DNA of 64,000 bases from Thauera sp. 28 (GCF_000310145.2 NZ_AMXA01000019.1:1-64000), one strand, 5' to 3'; shown: positions 1 through 8,930, numbered from the stretch's first letter. Translations and numbers: made by a program. Notes: generated by a model from the letters alone, not told the origin.

Positions 1-223
1 TCATTGTGAAACCAAAACGACCGAAGTCGCTTTCGACCACAACCACCAAGCACCCACACTTATCGGTTGTTCAATTTTTTAAAGAGCGACAGACATTCAT
101 CAACTGTCTTTTTGCTTGAATCCTGCTTACGTCGAGCGCTGATTTTTCGCACAACATCTAACAGAACTCTCACTCCCCTTAAGCGCCGAACTCTTTTTGA
201 AAAGTGTTTTTCGTTCAGGAGAG
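1..223 (-). promoter_or_regulatory. rRNA operon leader with boxA
   Basis: On the minus strand this resembles the leader that precedes 16S rRNA in proteobacteria. A boxA-like antitermination element, CGCTCTTTAAA, lies at 78-88, followed by a TTGAACAACCG stretch and a TGTGGGTGC segment like those in known rrn leaders. The 16S gene itself would begin just left of base 1 and is not in the window. Open frames crossing this stretch are not credible genes. Identification is by pattern only. Confidence 0.8.
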
Positions 224-229
224 CCGCGC

Positions 230-257
230 ATTATAGAGATAAAAAAACGCCGGTCAA
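230..257 (-). promoter_or_regulatory. rRNA P1-type sigma-70 promoter
   Basis: The minus strand reads TTGACC (252-257), a 16-base spacer, then a perfect TATAAT (230-235), followed by a GC-rich discriminator GCGCGG. The 16-bp spacer and GC-rich discriminator are typical of stringently controlled rrn P1 promoters. An AT-rich stretch lies upstream (258-290), as expected for an UP element. It drives transcription leftward into the rRNA leader. Confidence 0.85.
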
Positions 258-351
258 CAGGAAATCAATAAAACTTCCTTTTGCGCCTATCGGAGCGGAA
301 CTTGGAGAGCACACGGCCTTGCCCGCGACACTGATGCACTCACCCTTCAGC

Positions 352-1320
352 TTACCGGCGGCCCGCATCGCCCCCCGTAACCCGAGTCACGAGCGGGCCA
401 AGCTTGAGCTCAACTACCCCACTCTCGCACTCACCCAGAACGCTGGCAGCAAACCGCCACTCCTTGGACGCCGGCCGGTAGATCATGCCGGTGCGGACCT
501 CGAAGAGTTCGTCGCGCTGCTTGATGCGTACCGGGCACACCTCGACGACGCGAGCAGTGAATGGTGTGTCGGCCGGGACCCGGAGGTACTTGCTCGGCTC
601 CGAGCCTTGATCGAAGGGACCGTAGGCAACCACGCGAATCGGCACCCGATCGTCCTGAGCTCGCTTCAAGCCCGTGCAATCCTGACTTGGGGGGAAGACC
701 ACAGTCCGAGCAGCGCCCACCTGGCGCAAGGGGATACCCAACCAGGCGGGACCGAACTCGAACGCAGCGTCAAACGGCGCCCGCTGCTCGGACTCCTCTC
801 CGGAATAACGCCTCTCCATGGCAACGGCGTTGCCAGCAGCGCCCCTTGGCCGAGCATCTGAATAGGCACCCCCGGTGGAAGCCGGCACAAGCCACACCTC
901 CGCGGCGTGCACGGGCAGCCCCAGGTCGGCCAGCCGTGCCTCGTCGACTGACGCCGGGTAGTCAAATGCACGGCTGTCAAGCAACCATGCCGGCGGCTTG
1001 TCGCAATCAATCGGCCGATAGAGCGCCACCTCCACCCTTACCAGACTCATGACCGGGATGGGCGCCTGCGCATGATCGACGGCATCGCCTACCACCATGG
1101 GCGCACGCAGGACCTTGTTGATGGCCAGCGGCGTACCCTCGGGCCAGCGCAGATGCATCCGGGGGTCTGCCACCCGGGCGCCTTGCAGCGGATCGGCCAG
1201 TTCCAACTCCGCCTCCCTCGATTCGAGCAAGCGATCGCCACAGCCGGCGAGGAGCAGTGCGGCAGCAGCCACCCGGATGATTGTTGTGCCAGCGCGGACA
1301 TGTCGAGTGCGATGCGTCAT
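352..1320 (-). CDS. Predicted lipoprotein, unknown function
   Basis: This 322-residue protein begins with basic residues and a hydrophobic stretch ending in a lipobox (LLLAGC, Cys about residue 27), so it should be lipidated and exported. The mature part is soluble and proline-rich; no catalytic motif was recognised. Its ATG overlaps the stop of the upstream 699-residue gene in an ATGA, so it is translationally coupled as the last gene of a three-gene operon. About 95 bp separate its stop from the rrn promoter. Function unknown. Confidence 0.75.
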   Translation of the reverse strand: MTHRTRHVRAGTTIIRVAAAALLLAGCGDRLLESREAELELADPLQGARVADPRMHLRWPEGTPLAINKVLRAPMVVGDAVDHAQAPIPVMSLVRVEVALYRPIDCDKPPAWLLDSRAFDYPASVDEARLADLGLPVHAAEVWLVPASTGGAYSDARPRGAAGNAVAMERRYSGEESEQRAPFDAAFEFGPAWLGIPLRQVGAARTVVFPPSQDCTGLKRAQDDRVPIRVVAYGPFDQGSEPSKYLRVPADTPFTARVVEVCPVRIKQRDELFEVRTGMIYRPASKEWRFAASVLGECESGVVELKLGPLVTRVTGGDAGRR

Positions 1321-3416
1321 GGCCTTTCCATCATGATCCAGATTCGGTCGCGCTCAGGGTCGATTGACCCAACCTCGAGCACGACGTTGCGGATGAGGTC
1401 ATGCCGCCTTGATGCACAAGCCTGCTTCATCGCCTGGCCAAAGGCATCGGCAGAGCACGCGCGCGCGCTGCACCAGCCACCGTCGAACACGATGTCGCCG
1501 TCGCGAAAGGGCACGGCCGGGTCGCTCGCAATGATCTCGGCCTGAGCCGCGATACGGATACCCTGGTAATGACCGTCGATGAAATAGGGCTCGCCCTGAA
1601 TCGGGCGCTGGATGCGCCCAAGGACCTTGCACAGCTCGGGCGCGGATGTTCTCGCGCGCGACGGATCACGTCTCATCCACCGCTCGATCGAGAGCGGGAC
1701 ATCGCTCGCATCGGGAAGGTCGGCGTGTGCACTTGCAGCGGACTGACGCACTGGCGCCTCTACGACCCCTATCGTCTGCCGCGCACCATCGGTCATGTGA
1801 CATGCCGCAGGCTCCAGCCGGCACAGTGCAGGATTCTTCAGCCCCTGACTGTCTCGTCGAGCACGCAGATAATCACCAAGTGAAGGGTTGAGCATGGGAC
1901 GGGGAACGAGATCTGGAGTCGAGTAAGCACGCAGTTCGACCGGCGGTGACGACGTGGCACCCGCTTCAGGCTCGAAACTGACGAGATGACTTCCGTAGTG
2001 GCTGAAACGCAGCATGCCGGGCGCGGCCCGAGCCCCCTCATCGAGTGGAAAACCTGGGCGGATTTCATACAGCGCTGCTGGATCGGCCCCATCCGGCCGA
2101 TCCGGGGAAATCTCGCGCGGCGGGAACACACTGGCGTCTAGGATGATCGGACGACCGTTGTAGCCGTCCCAAGCTACTAGCAGCCTGGCATCATTGCTGG
2201 CGACGTAACGCGTGCGCACCAGCACGTCCACAGCCTCGAGCATGGCGCCGGGCGGCAGGAAGGCCCTGCGGGCACGCTCCAGCTCCCGGGCCTTTGCGCA
2301 TGCGCGCAGGCTCTGCGTTGACGTTCCGGCACATGCTGGGGTCGAGGCCCCCTGCGCAACCCATGCCCGCGGCGCCCAACTTCCTGCGTCGGAATCGTCG
2401 GACAGCGCGACGCGATGAAGCGCAGTTGCGCTCATCCCCAGCAGTGTTGAACCAAAAGACACCCAGGCAAACGGACTATCGTGCAGGACCCCCGAGGCCG
2501 ACGGCGTCAAAGGCGCAGACGGATCGGCCCGATCAAGGTCAACAAGGTAGTAGCCTGGCAAGGGCTGCTGTCGCGTCGAGCGCGTAAGGAACGCAAGCCA
2601 GCGCTCGTCTGCGGAAAGGGCTATCGCCCCTTGTTGCATGCTCCACGCGTAGCCATCACGGAGCTGGTCGAGCTGACGCCCGTCCGGCACTGCGATCCGG
2701 CGCAGATTTCGCTGGCGCTGATCCCAGACCATCAGGTAGCCGTCGTCGAGCGAGAAAACAGCAAGATTCACCGCGTTGGTGCGATGAGCGCGGACATGCT
2801 CCGCCTCCGGAAAGCGCGCCTTGAAGATCATCCTGTTGGCAGCGATGTCCCAGACCTGGAACTCAGTCACCGAGACGTCCTTGTCCTTGGTGAGCACCGC
2901 AAGATGAGCGCCGTCTTCGCCGAGCAGCGCGAAACCGTAAGCATCCTCCAGAGTGAAGGCAAGCTCGCCGGACGCCATGCGCCACACATAGCTGTGCACG
3001 CGTCGACTGGAGGCCTCGCCCGCCACCGTCCGGCTATGGACCACGGTCTGGCCCAACGGCGCGACAACCGTCCGAAGCAACCCCTGGTCAATCGGGAACA
3101 ATCGCAAGCGATCGTCGGCGCGCTGTATCAGAGCCTCCGGTAAGCGCGGACTCATCGGCAGCACATTGAGAATACGTCCGTTTGCGGGATCGAGTACGAG
3201 CAGATCGTGAAAGCGGAAGCCTTGGATACCACCGCGTGCTTCCACCACGACGAAGTCCTGCACCGGTGCCGACATGGGATCATCGGCGTACCCGGAAAGC
3301 GCGAAGCACAGGATCAGCGCTACCCCCAGCACCTTGATGCCGCAAGCCCAGGTGCTTGCCGGGCGCGAGCCATATGCGCGCTCCTCCTCCGATGCAACAC
3401 CTGCGCCGGCCTTCAT
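1317..3416 (-). CDS. Secreted propeller-like protein, unknown function
   Basis: This protein of up to 699 residues has a hydrophobic export segment at about residues 25-45 (GIKVLGVALILCFALSGYA), followed by a long mature region. Blocks resembling beta-propeller blades are visible, for example LVLDPANGRILNVL, FQVWDIAANRMIFKA and LMVWDQRQRNLRRI, which recall WD40/YVTN repeats. The C-terminal 150 residues contain two Cys in GWCSARACS. It overlaps the genes on both sides by 4 bases, so it is the middle gene of an operon with a membrane protein and a lipoprotein. I infer a periplasmic or surface scaffold; no named family was recognised. The first 20 residues may lie outside the true start. Confidence 0.7.
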   Translation of the reverse strand: MKAGAGVASEEERAYGSRPASTWACGIKVLGVALILCFALSGYADDPMSAPVQDFVVVEARGGIQGFRFHDLLVLDPANGRILNVLPMSPRLPEALIQRADDRLRLFPIDQGLLRTVVAPLGQTVVHSRTVAGEASSRRVHSYVWRMASGELAFTLEDAYGFALLGEDGAHLAVLTKDKDVSVTEFQVWDIAANRMIFKARFPEAEHVRAHRTNAVNLAVFSLDDGYLMVWDQRQRNLRRIAVPDGRQLDQLRDGYAWSMQQGAIALSADERWLAFLTRSTRQQPLPGYYLVDLDRADPSAPLTPSASGVLHDSPFAWVSFGSTLLGMSATALHRVALSDDSDAGSWAPRAWVAQGASTPACAGTSTQSLRACAKARELERARRAFLPPGAMLEAVDVLVRTRYVASNDARLLVAWDGYNGRPIILDASVFPPREISPDRPDGADPAALYEIRPGFPLDEGARAAPGMLRFSHYGSHLVSFEPEAGATSSPPVELRAYSTPDLVPRPMLNPSLGDYLRARRDSQGLKNPALCRLEPAACHMTDGARQTIGVVEAPVRQSAASAHADLPDASDVPLSIERWMRRDPSRARTSAPELCKVLGRIQRPIQGEPYFIDGHYQGIRIAAQAEIIASDPAVPFRDGDIVFDGGWCSARACSADAFGQAMKQACASRRHDLIRNVVLEVGSIDPERDRIWIMMERP

Positions 3417-4234
3417 CGGAAGAACGCCCGCAGCCCGCTTCCGTTACGCAGCAGTGTCATGATGCGAAACGGGATCGACCCGACCACGAAGACGCTGAAC
3501 AGCGTCAGCCACGCACCCCCCTTCCACAAGATGTAGCCGTTGATTCCCCAGAACAGCCAAGCCAGCGAACTGCCAAACAGGAGATAGCACAGTAAGCAGG
3601 CAGAACCGGCGACGAACAGCACATAGAAGGTGAACATCACCCTGTCGCGCGCGCGTCCAGCCCCGAGTCGGATCATGAGCAGGGCTACGACGGCCACCAC
3701 GAGCACGAAAGGCAGCAGGGCGAGCACGTAGGCGAGCAGTTCCACGAGCGCCCCCGCCACGAAGGCCTCGACGCTCGCACTTAAGGGTTCGGCCCATCGC
3801 AGCCAGTCGTGATCGCTAAGCCACGCTGGCGCACTGGCGTTGAAACTCGAGACCCAGGTCCGCGGTACGATGCTCGACAGCACCAGCCCCCAGAACAGTG
3901 TGTTGAGACACAGCACCAGCAGCGTCAGCATGACACGCCGGCCGGCGCCCATGGGCTCTCCCGCCGACCGCTCACCCCAGCCCTCGAACCGAGCGCGCCA
4001 TAAAGCATGCGCTGCAGTACTCAAGGCACCGAGAGCGATCACCCACTTTGCGTGCGTCACGAGCAGAAAGACAAACGCAAACGGAGACACCAAGGCAATG
4101 AGCAGGCTCACGACAAGCTCAAGCACCCCGGTGGCCCTGCTGATGCGCTCGCCGATCGTCGACCGCGCCGATACCCCGAGCATCATCACGCTCGGGTCCG
4201 CACGGTGATGCGTCAGCGGTCGGGGTTGTGGCAT
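3413..4234 (-). CDS. Multi-pass membrane protein, unknown function
   Basis: First gene of the three-gene operon. The protein has five or six hydrophobic segments, including LELVVSLLIALVSPFAFVFL near the N-terminus, LLVLCLNTLFWGLVLSSIV, LLAYVLALLPFVLVVAVVAL and FYVLFVAGSACLLCYLLFG. No transporter motif was recognised. The start is uncertain: GTG at 4261, ATG at 4234 (used here) or ATG at 4186 are all in frame and none has a strong ribosome binding site. Its stop overlaps the next gene's start as ATGA. Confidence 0.65.
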   Translation of the reverse strand: MPQPRPLTHHRADPSVMMLGVSARSTIGERISRATGVLELVVSLLIALVSPFAFVFLLVTHAKWVIALGALSTAAHALWRARFEGWGERSAGEPMGAGRRVMLTLLVLCLNTLFWGLVLSSIVPRTWVSSFNASAPAWLSDHDWLRWAEPLSASVEAFVAGALVELLAYVLALLPFVLVVAVVALLMIRLGAGRARDRVMFTFYVLFVAGSACLLCYLLFGSSLAWLFWGINGYILWKGGAWLTLFSVFVVGSIPFRIMTLLRNGSGLRAFFR

Positions 4235-4261
4235 GCAAGAGCGCCCAGCAGGAGTGCACAC

Positions 4262-4482
4262 GCACCCCGAGAGGAGCGCATCGTCACGTCATTCGCGGTC
4301 GCGTCGCCGGCCGCAGCATGGCCAGACCAGACACGATCAGGATGGCATGGAAGTCGACCAATTATAGTCAGACTGGCTGGACGCAGTCTTCGATCTCGAC
4401 GCGACGCTCATCGATTTGTCGGAGCCTGCCAGAGTTTTTGATCTAGACGCCCTACCGACTGGAGCACAAGGCGCCAGGACGG
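4262..4482. other. Intergenic, no gene seen
   Basis: This 220-base stretch separates the envelope operon from the Cys-containing small protein, both on the minus strand. It should hold the operon promoter. It includes a relatively AT-rich segment (4355-4380), but no convincing -35/-10 pair was found. Confidence 0.4.
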
Positions 4483-4860
4483 TCAGTTGTCCAACTGGGC
4501 GTCGACAGGCGCGAAACCATAGTACGAACCGTAGGCTGAAGGCTCCGGCGCGTAGGCCGCGACCTTTATTGCGTCGGTCAAGGTCACGGTGTCGGTGAAA
4601 CCGTCAATGCCCCGCTCGTCCGCCAGCCATGCGGCTTCGACCTGCTGGTCAGACATGCCCTCGAGGCTCAGATTTGCGTTCAGGCGTGCCGACCGGTACT
4701 CGAAGGCCGTATCGTGGGCAATGAACAAGGTGTGCTGGCAAGCCGTGATGCGGGTTTCGTCGAGCGGATCGGCGCCCATGACACGCGTACCGCAGAACGG
4801 ACAGTGAACAGGCGTGTAATAGAACGTTTTGAGTTCGGTGCGTTGTATGAACTGGGACAT
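4483..4860 (-). CDS. Small protein with CPFC knuckle, unknown function
   Basis: A 125-residue soluble protein with CPFCGTRV at residues 20-27 and a second Cys-His pair (ACQH, about residues 40-43), so a single zinc or redox site is plausible. The remainder is acidic with a Tyr-rich tail (YGSYYGF). The ATG at 4860 is preceded by AAGGAGA with good spacing, which supports this as a real gene. It lies between cspA and the envelope operon on the same strand. No named family was recognised. Confidence 0.7.
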   Translation of the reverse strand: MSQFIQRTELKTFYYTPVHCPFCGTRVMGADPLDETRITACQHTLFIAHDTAFEYRSARLNANLSLEGMSDQQVEAAWLADERGIDGFTDTVTLTDAIKVAAYAPEPSAYGSYYGFAPVDAQLDN

Positions 4861-5036
4861 CGGGATCTCCTTGAGCGCGCTGATGATGTAGCTGCGTGCA
4901 CCGCACAGCGAAGCTGCAGCGCACGGGCCTTGTTGGTGAGCTCCCCGTTACGGCGAACCCCTTCTGTAACGCAAGGCATTGGCGCCTGTCTTGCCGCCGC
5001 TGAATGCGCTTCGGGTTATCGGGTTTCAAAAAGCAA

Positions 5037-5060
5037 AAGGCCCGGCGCTTGCCGGGCCTT
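5037..5060 (-). terminator. Rho-independent terminator after cspA
   Basis: Ten-base arms AAGGCCCGGC and GCCGGGCCTT flank a four-base loop. On the minus strand the hairpin runs into a T-rich tract (TTTTGCTTTTTG). It lies 40 bases past the cspA stop. Confidence 0.85.
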
Positions 5061-5100
5061 GCGACAGCCTGCGCTTTACGCGCGACGGCTGGGATGCAAC

Positions 5101-5307
5101 TCAGTTGGCGGCGCGAATGTTCGACGCCTGCAGCCCCTTGGGGCCGGTGGTCACGTCGAAGGTGACGCGCTGGCCTTCAGCCAGGGTCTTGAAGCCTTGG
5201 CCCTGGATGGCGGAGAAGTGCGCGAACAGGTCGTCACCCCCGGCCTCCGGCGTAATGAAACCAAAGCCCTTCGAATCGTTGAACCACTTTACGGTACCAG
5301 CTGCCAT
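5101..5307 (-). CDS. cspA: Cold-shock domain protein
   Basis: A 68-residue single-domain CSD protein. Both RNA-binding motifs are present: RNP1 KGFGFI (residues 13-18) and the RNP2-like LFAHF (about 27-31), plus the family start MAxGTVKWFN. It binds single-stranded RNA or DNA and melts secondary structure. A CAGGAGA ribosome binding site sits 9 bases before the ATG. A strong terminator follows, so it is monocistronic. Which paralogue it is, and whether it is cold-inducible, cannot be told from sequence. Confidence 0.95.
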   Translation of the reverse strand: MAAGTVKWFNDSKGFGFITPEAGGDDLFAHFSAIQGQGFKTLAEGQRVTFDVTTGPKGLQASNIRAAN

Positions 5308-5676
5308 GTCTTGAATCTCCTGAAAACGGGGAAAGCCCCCTGGATGGGGCGAGTATCAAGACAGCAAGGTATGACTTGGGGGAATACGGCCGAACGGTGC
5401 GACCATGAGACCGCAACCGAAAATCGGATATGCCAACAAACAAACTGCACGACTTGAATATCGCTGGGCCACAGTATGCGCGCATCGGGCCAATAACGAC
5501 AGCAATTTCTCTACCGATCGTAACCTGTCAGTGCGCTCCCCACCCGCGATGCCGCGCAAGGCGCAAGCGAGAGCACGCTGCCCGCCCCCACCCATGATGC
5601 CTTAAATCTTCCCGGACACACCTCCGCACGGGCGTTACAATTGCAGGCTTTCCAGGCCGCAACCGGAGCCTTCGCA
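5308..5676. other. Divergent cspA/aroG control region
   Basis: 369 bases between the divergent cspA (minus) and aroG (plus). The cspA side would contain a 5' leader of the kind cold-shock genes usually have. On the aroG side a -10-like TACAAT is at 5636-5641, with no good -35. No ORF here has a credible start or family. Confidence 0.4.
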
Positions 5677-6756
5677 ATGCCGCTCACCCAGACCGAAAAC
5701 CTCAACGTCCTCGCCTTCGATCACATGCCGTCGCCGGACGAGATCAAGGCCCGCGTCCCGCTCACCGAGCGCGCTGCTGCGTCGGTGGTCGCCGGGCGCA
5801 AGGCGGTGATGGACATCCTCGACCGCAAGGACCCGCGGGTGTTCGTTGTCGTCGGACCGTGCTCGATCCACGACCCGGTGGCCGGCCTCGACTATGCGCG
5901 CCGACTCAAGACCCTCGCCGATGAAGTATCCGACACCCTGCTACTGGTAATGCGGGTTTACTTCGAGAAACCGCGCACCTCCACCGGCTGGAAGGGCTTC
6001 ATCAACGATCCCTTCATGGATGACTCGTTCCGCATCGACGTCGGCATGGAGCGTGCTCGCCAGTTCCTGCTCGACGTTTGCGAGATAGGCCTTCCCACCG
6101 CAACCGAGGCGCTCGACCCTATCGCACCGCAGTACTACGGCGATCTCATTTCATGGACCGCCATCGGTGCTCGCACCTCCGAATCCCAGACCCACCGCGA
6201 GATGTCATCAGGCCTGTCCACACCGGTCGGTTTCAAGAACGCTACCGACGGTGACCTTGAAGTGGCGATCAACGCCATCATCTCGGCCGCAAGCCCGCAC
6301 AGCTTCCTCGGCATCAACAGCCAGGGCCAATCGGCCATCACCCGTACCCGCGGCAACCGCTACGGTCATGCAGTGCTGCGCGGCGGCGGCGGACGCCCCA
6401 ACTACGATTCGGTGTCGATCTCGCTCGCGGAGCAGGCGCTGGCCAAGGCAAAGTTGCCAAAGAACATCGTGGTCGATTGCTCGCATGCCAATTCCTGGAA
6501 GAAGCCCGAGTTCCAGCCGCTGGTAATGAAGGACGTGATGCATCAGATTCGAGAAGGTAACGAGTCGGTGGTCGGACTCATGATCGAGAGCAACATCGAA
6601 GCCGGCAACCAGCCGATTCCAGCCGACCTGTCGCAGCTCAAGTATGGCTGCTCGGTGACCGACGCTTGCGTGAGCTGGAACACCACCGAGGACATGATCC
6701 GCAACGCCGCTGCCGTGCTGCGCGAGGTGCTGCCGGCTGTGGAGCGGCGCGCATGA
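5677..6756 (+). CDS. aroG: DAHP synthase, class I (AroG/AroF family)
   Basis: 3-deoxy-D-arabino-heptulosonate-7-phosphate synthase condenses PEP and erythrose-4-phosphate, the first step of the shikimate pathway. The 359-residue protein matches E. coli AroG along its length: GPCSIHDP, RVYFEKPRTSTGWKG, GARTSESQTHRE, the metal/substrate segment DCSHANS, and SVTDACVSWNTTED near the C-terminus. The ATG at 5677 has GGAG nine bases upstream and is preferred over an upstream TTG. Its stop overlaps serB (ATGA). Which aromatic amino acid gives feedback inhibition cannot be read safely. Confidence 0.95.
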   Translation: MPLTQTENLNVLAFDHMPSPDEIKARVPLTERAAASVVAGRKAVMDILDRKDPRVFVVVGPCSIHDPVAGLDYARRLKTLADEVSDTLLLVMRVYFEKPRTSTGWKGFINDPFMDDSFRIDVGMERARQFLLDVCEIGLPTATEALDPIAPQYYGDLISWTAIGARTSESQTHREMSSGLSTPVGFKNATDGDLEVAINAIISAASPHSFLGINSQGQSAITRTRGNRYGHAVLRGGGGRPNYDSVSISLAEQALAKAKLPKNIVVDCSHANSWKKPEFQPLVMKDVMHQIREGNESVVGLMIESNIEAGNQPIPADLSQLKYGCSVTDACVSWNTTEDMIRNAAAVLREVLPAVERRA

Positions 6757-7595
6757 ACCTGGTCGTGCTGGCTGCCGACGTCGATAGCGTCGCGCTGAAG
6801 AACGTCGCCAAGCTCACCGAAACGCGCGAAATCCAGCAGATCACCCCGCGCTCGTTCCGCTTGCTCGGCGCCCGGCCGCACGAAGGTCTGGTCACGGCTT
6901 GTGCCGAGGGCGGACTGGACCATGTGTGGCTCCCCGAAGGCCGCCGGCTGGGCGACTTCGGCCTTTTCGTCACCGACATGGATTCGACGCTGATCAACAT
7001 CGAGTGCATCGACGAGATCGCTGACATGCAGGGCCTCAAGCGCGAAGTGGCCACGATTACCGAGGCCGCGATGCAGGGCGAGATCGACTTTCGCGAATCG
7101 CTGACGCGCCGCGTAGCACTGCTCGCCGGACTCGACGAGCGCGCACTGGCCGAGGTGTTCGATCACCGCCTGCAGCTCAACCCCGGCGCCGAGCGCCTGC
7201 TGCAGGGACTGCAGCGCGCGGGCATCCGCAGCATGCTGGTGTCGGGCGGATTCACCTACTTCACCGAGCGCCTCAAGCAGCGTCTCGGCTTCGACTACGC
7301 TTACGCCAACGAACTGGAAGTGATCGACGGCAAGCTGACTGGAAAGGTGATCGGCGACGTCGTCGATGGCGAGGCCAAGGCAAACCATCTGGTACGCATG
7401 CGTGACGAACTTGGCCTGAAACCTGAGCAGGTGATTGCAGCTGGGGATGGCGCCAACGACATTCCCATGTTGCGCGCGGCAGGCTTTGGCGTTGCATTCC
7501 ATGCCAAGCCTGTACTACGTGACGTAGCCCACTGCTGCCTTGACCACTCCGGGCTGGACGGCATCCTCGACCTGTTCGGCAACGACGTGGGTTGA
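6753..7595 (+). CDS. serB: Phosphoserine phosphatase
   Basis: A HAD-superfamily enzyme that hydrolyses O-phosphoserine to serine. The 280-residue protein has the catalytic DMDST (nucleophile Asp75, general acid Asp77), the motif II serine in SMLVSGGFTYF, and the metal site GDGANDIPML. The N-terminal 70 residues form the divergent ACT-like region seen in proteobacterial SerB. The start overlaps the aroG stop in an ATGA, so expression is coupled to aromatic biosynthesis. Confidence 0.95.
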   Translation: MNLVVLAADVDSVALKNVAKLTETREIQQITPRSFRLLGARPHEGLVTACAEGGLDHVWLPEGRRLGDFGLFVTDMDSTLINIECIDEIADMQGLKREVATITEAAMQGEIDFRESLTRRVALLAGLDERALAEVFDHRLQLNPGAERLLQGLQRAGIRSMLVSGGFTYFTERLKQRLGFDYAYANELEVIDGKLTGKVIGDVVDGEAKANHLVRMRDELGLKPEQVIAAGDGANDIPMLRAAGFGVAFHAKPVLRDVAHCCLDHSGLDGILDLFGNDVG

Positions 7596-7615
7596 TCATC
7601 CGGAGCAGCCTGCGC

Positions 7616-8329
7616 TCAGGCGGGCGCAGGCTGCTCCGCCAAGCGCCCGGCCTGCATGCGCAACACACGCCCGCAGCGGCGAGCCAGGGATTCGTCATGC
7701 GTGACCAGGATCAGGGTGGTGCCAGCCTCGCGGTTGAGGCGGAACATCAGTTCGATCACCGATTGTCCGGTTTCCGCGTCGAGATTGCCGGTCGGCTCAT
7801 CGGCCAGCAGCACCCGAGGATTGGGCGCAAAAGCACGTGCCAGTGCCACGCGCTGCTGCTCTCCCCCTGAAAGATGCTTGGGATAATGACGCAGCCGGCC
7901 ACCCAGACCCACCCGTTCCAGCCACTGCGAAGCGACCGTTCGAGCATCGGCAACGCCGGCAAGCTCGAGCGGCAGCATCACGTTCTCCAGCGCCGTGAGC
8001 GCGGGCAAGAGCTGAAAGGACTGGAACACGAAGCCGATCGATTCGCCTCGCAAGGCCGCCCGCGCATCCTCATCGAGCGCAAACAGATCGGTACCCTGCA
8101 GCCGCACCGTGCCGCACACGGGAACATCCAGGCCGGCGAGCAATCCCAGCAGCGTCGATTTGCCCGAGCCGGACGCGCCGACAATGGCGACCGACTCCCC
8201 CGCCCCCACCGCGAAACTCACGTCCTGCAGAATGTGCAGATCGCCCTGGCCATCAGCCAGCCGCACCTGCTTGGACAGGCCATCGACCTCGATGACCGGA
8301 CTGGAGAGCTCAATGCCGCTACGATCCAT
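7616..8329 (-). CDS. ABC transporter ATPase, LolD/YbbA type
   Basis: A 237-residue ATPase with Walker A GASGSGKST, Q-loop VFQSFQLLP, signature LSGGEQQRVALARA, Walker B VLLADEPTGNLD and the switch His in LVTHD. It belongs to the MacB/LolD/YbbA group. In E. coli ybbA is divergent from tesA and followed by the permease ybbP; here tesA is divergent but no permease gene follows, since serB abuts convergently 20 bases away. ATG at 8329 has GAAGG just upstream; ATG at 8347 is an alternative. Either start overlaps the tesA coding region. Confidence 0.85.
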   Translation of the reverse strand: MDRSGIELSSPVIEVDGLSKQVRLADGQGDLHILQDVSFAVGAGESVAIVGASGSGKSTLLGLLAGLDVPVCGTVRLQGTDLFALDEDARAALRGESIGFVFQSFQLLPALTALENVMLPLELAGVADARTVASQWLERVGLGGRLRHYPKHLSGGEQQRVALARAFAPNPRVLLADEPTGNLDAETGQSVIELMFRLNREAGTTLILVTHDESLARRCGRVLRMQAGRLAEQPAPA

Positions 8330-8924
8330 CGCAACCTTCTTCGTCATGTTGTTGTTCACCGCCATGGCCCACGCCGCACCCTCCATCCTGGTCTGGGGTG
8401 ACAGCCTGTCGGCCGGCTACGGCCTCAAGCCTGGCGAGGACTGGCCCGCCTTGTTGCAGACGCGTCTGCGACAGGAAGGGTTCCTGCACGAGGTCGTCAA
8501 TGGCAGTGTATCGGGTGAAACCTCTGCGGGCGGACGCACGCGCCTGCCCGCAGCGCTGGCGCGCCACCGGCCGACCATCCTCATCCTCGAGCTTGGTGCC
8601 AACGATGGACTGCGCGGGCTGCGCCCGCAACTCATGGGCGACAACCTGCGGGCGATGATCGCCGACGCGCGCACGGCAGGCGCACGCGTGCTGCTCGTCG
8701 GCATGCAGATGCCGCCCAACTATGGCGCAGCCTACACCCGCCGCTTCGCCCAGACCTACGTCGACGTCGCCGCCGACACCAAGGTGCCACTGATACCCTT
8801 CCTGCTCGAAGGTTTCGCCGACCGCCCCGAAATGTTCCTGGCGGACGGCATTCACCCGAGCGCCGAGGCACAGCCTCTGATCCTCGATACCGTCTGGAAG
8901 GATCTTGCGCCAATCCTGCAGTAA
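8313..8924 (+). CDS. tesA: Periplasmic thioesterase/lysophospholipase (SGNH)
   Basis: A 203-residue SGNH hydrolase, like E. coli TesA (acyl-CoA thioesterase I/protease I/lysophospholipase L1). A signal peptide covers residues 1-21 and ends in AHA. The block residues are present: GDSLSAGYG (Ser), a Gly in VSGETSAGG, GAND (Asn) and DGIHPS (Asp-His). ATG at 8313 has GGAGA six bases upstream. The gene starts inside the 5' end of the divergent ABC ATPase gene, a 17-bp overlap. Confidence 0.92.
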   Translation: MPLRSIATFFVMLLFTAMAHAAPSILVWGDSLSAGYGLKPGEDWPALLQTRLRQEGFLHEVVNGSVSGETSAGGRTRLPAALARHRPTILILELGANDGLRGLRPQLMGDNLRAMIADARTAGARVLLVGMQMPPNYGAAYTRRFAQTYVDVAADTKVPLIPFLLEGFADRPEMFLADGIHPSAEAQPLILDTVWKDLAPILQ

Positions 8925-8930
8925 GGCCGC

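Noticed and set aside
67-861. A 264-codon plus-strand frame across the rRNA promoter
   Set aside because: It runs through the rRNA leader and promoter and then antisense to the lipoprotein; no ribosome binding site and no family likeness.
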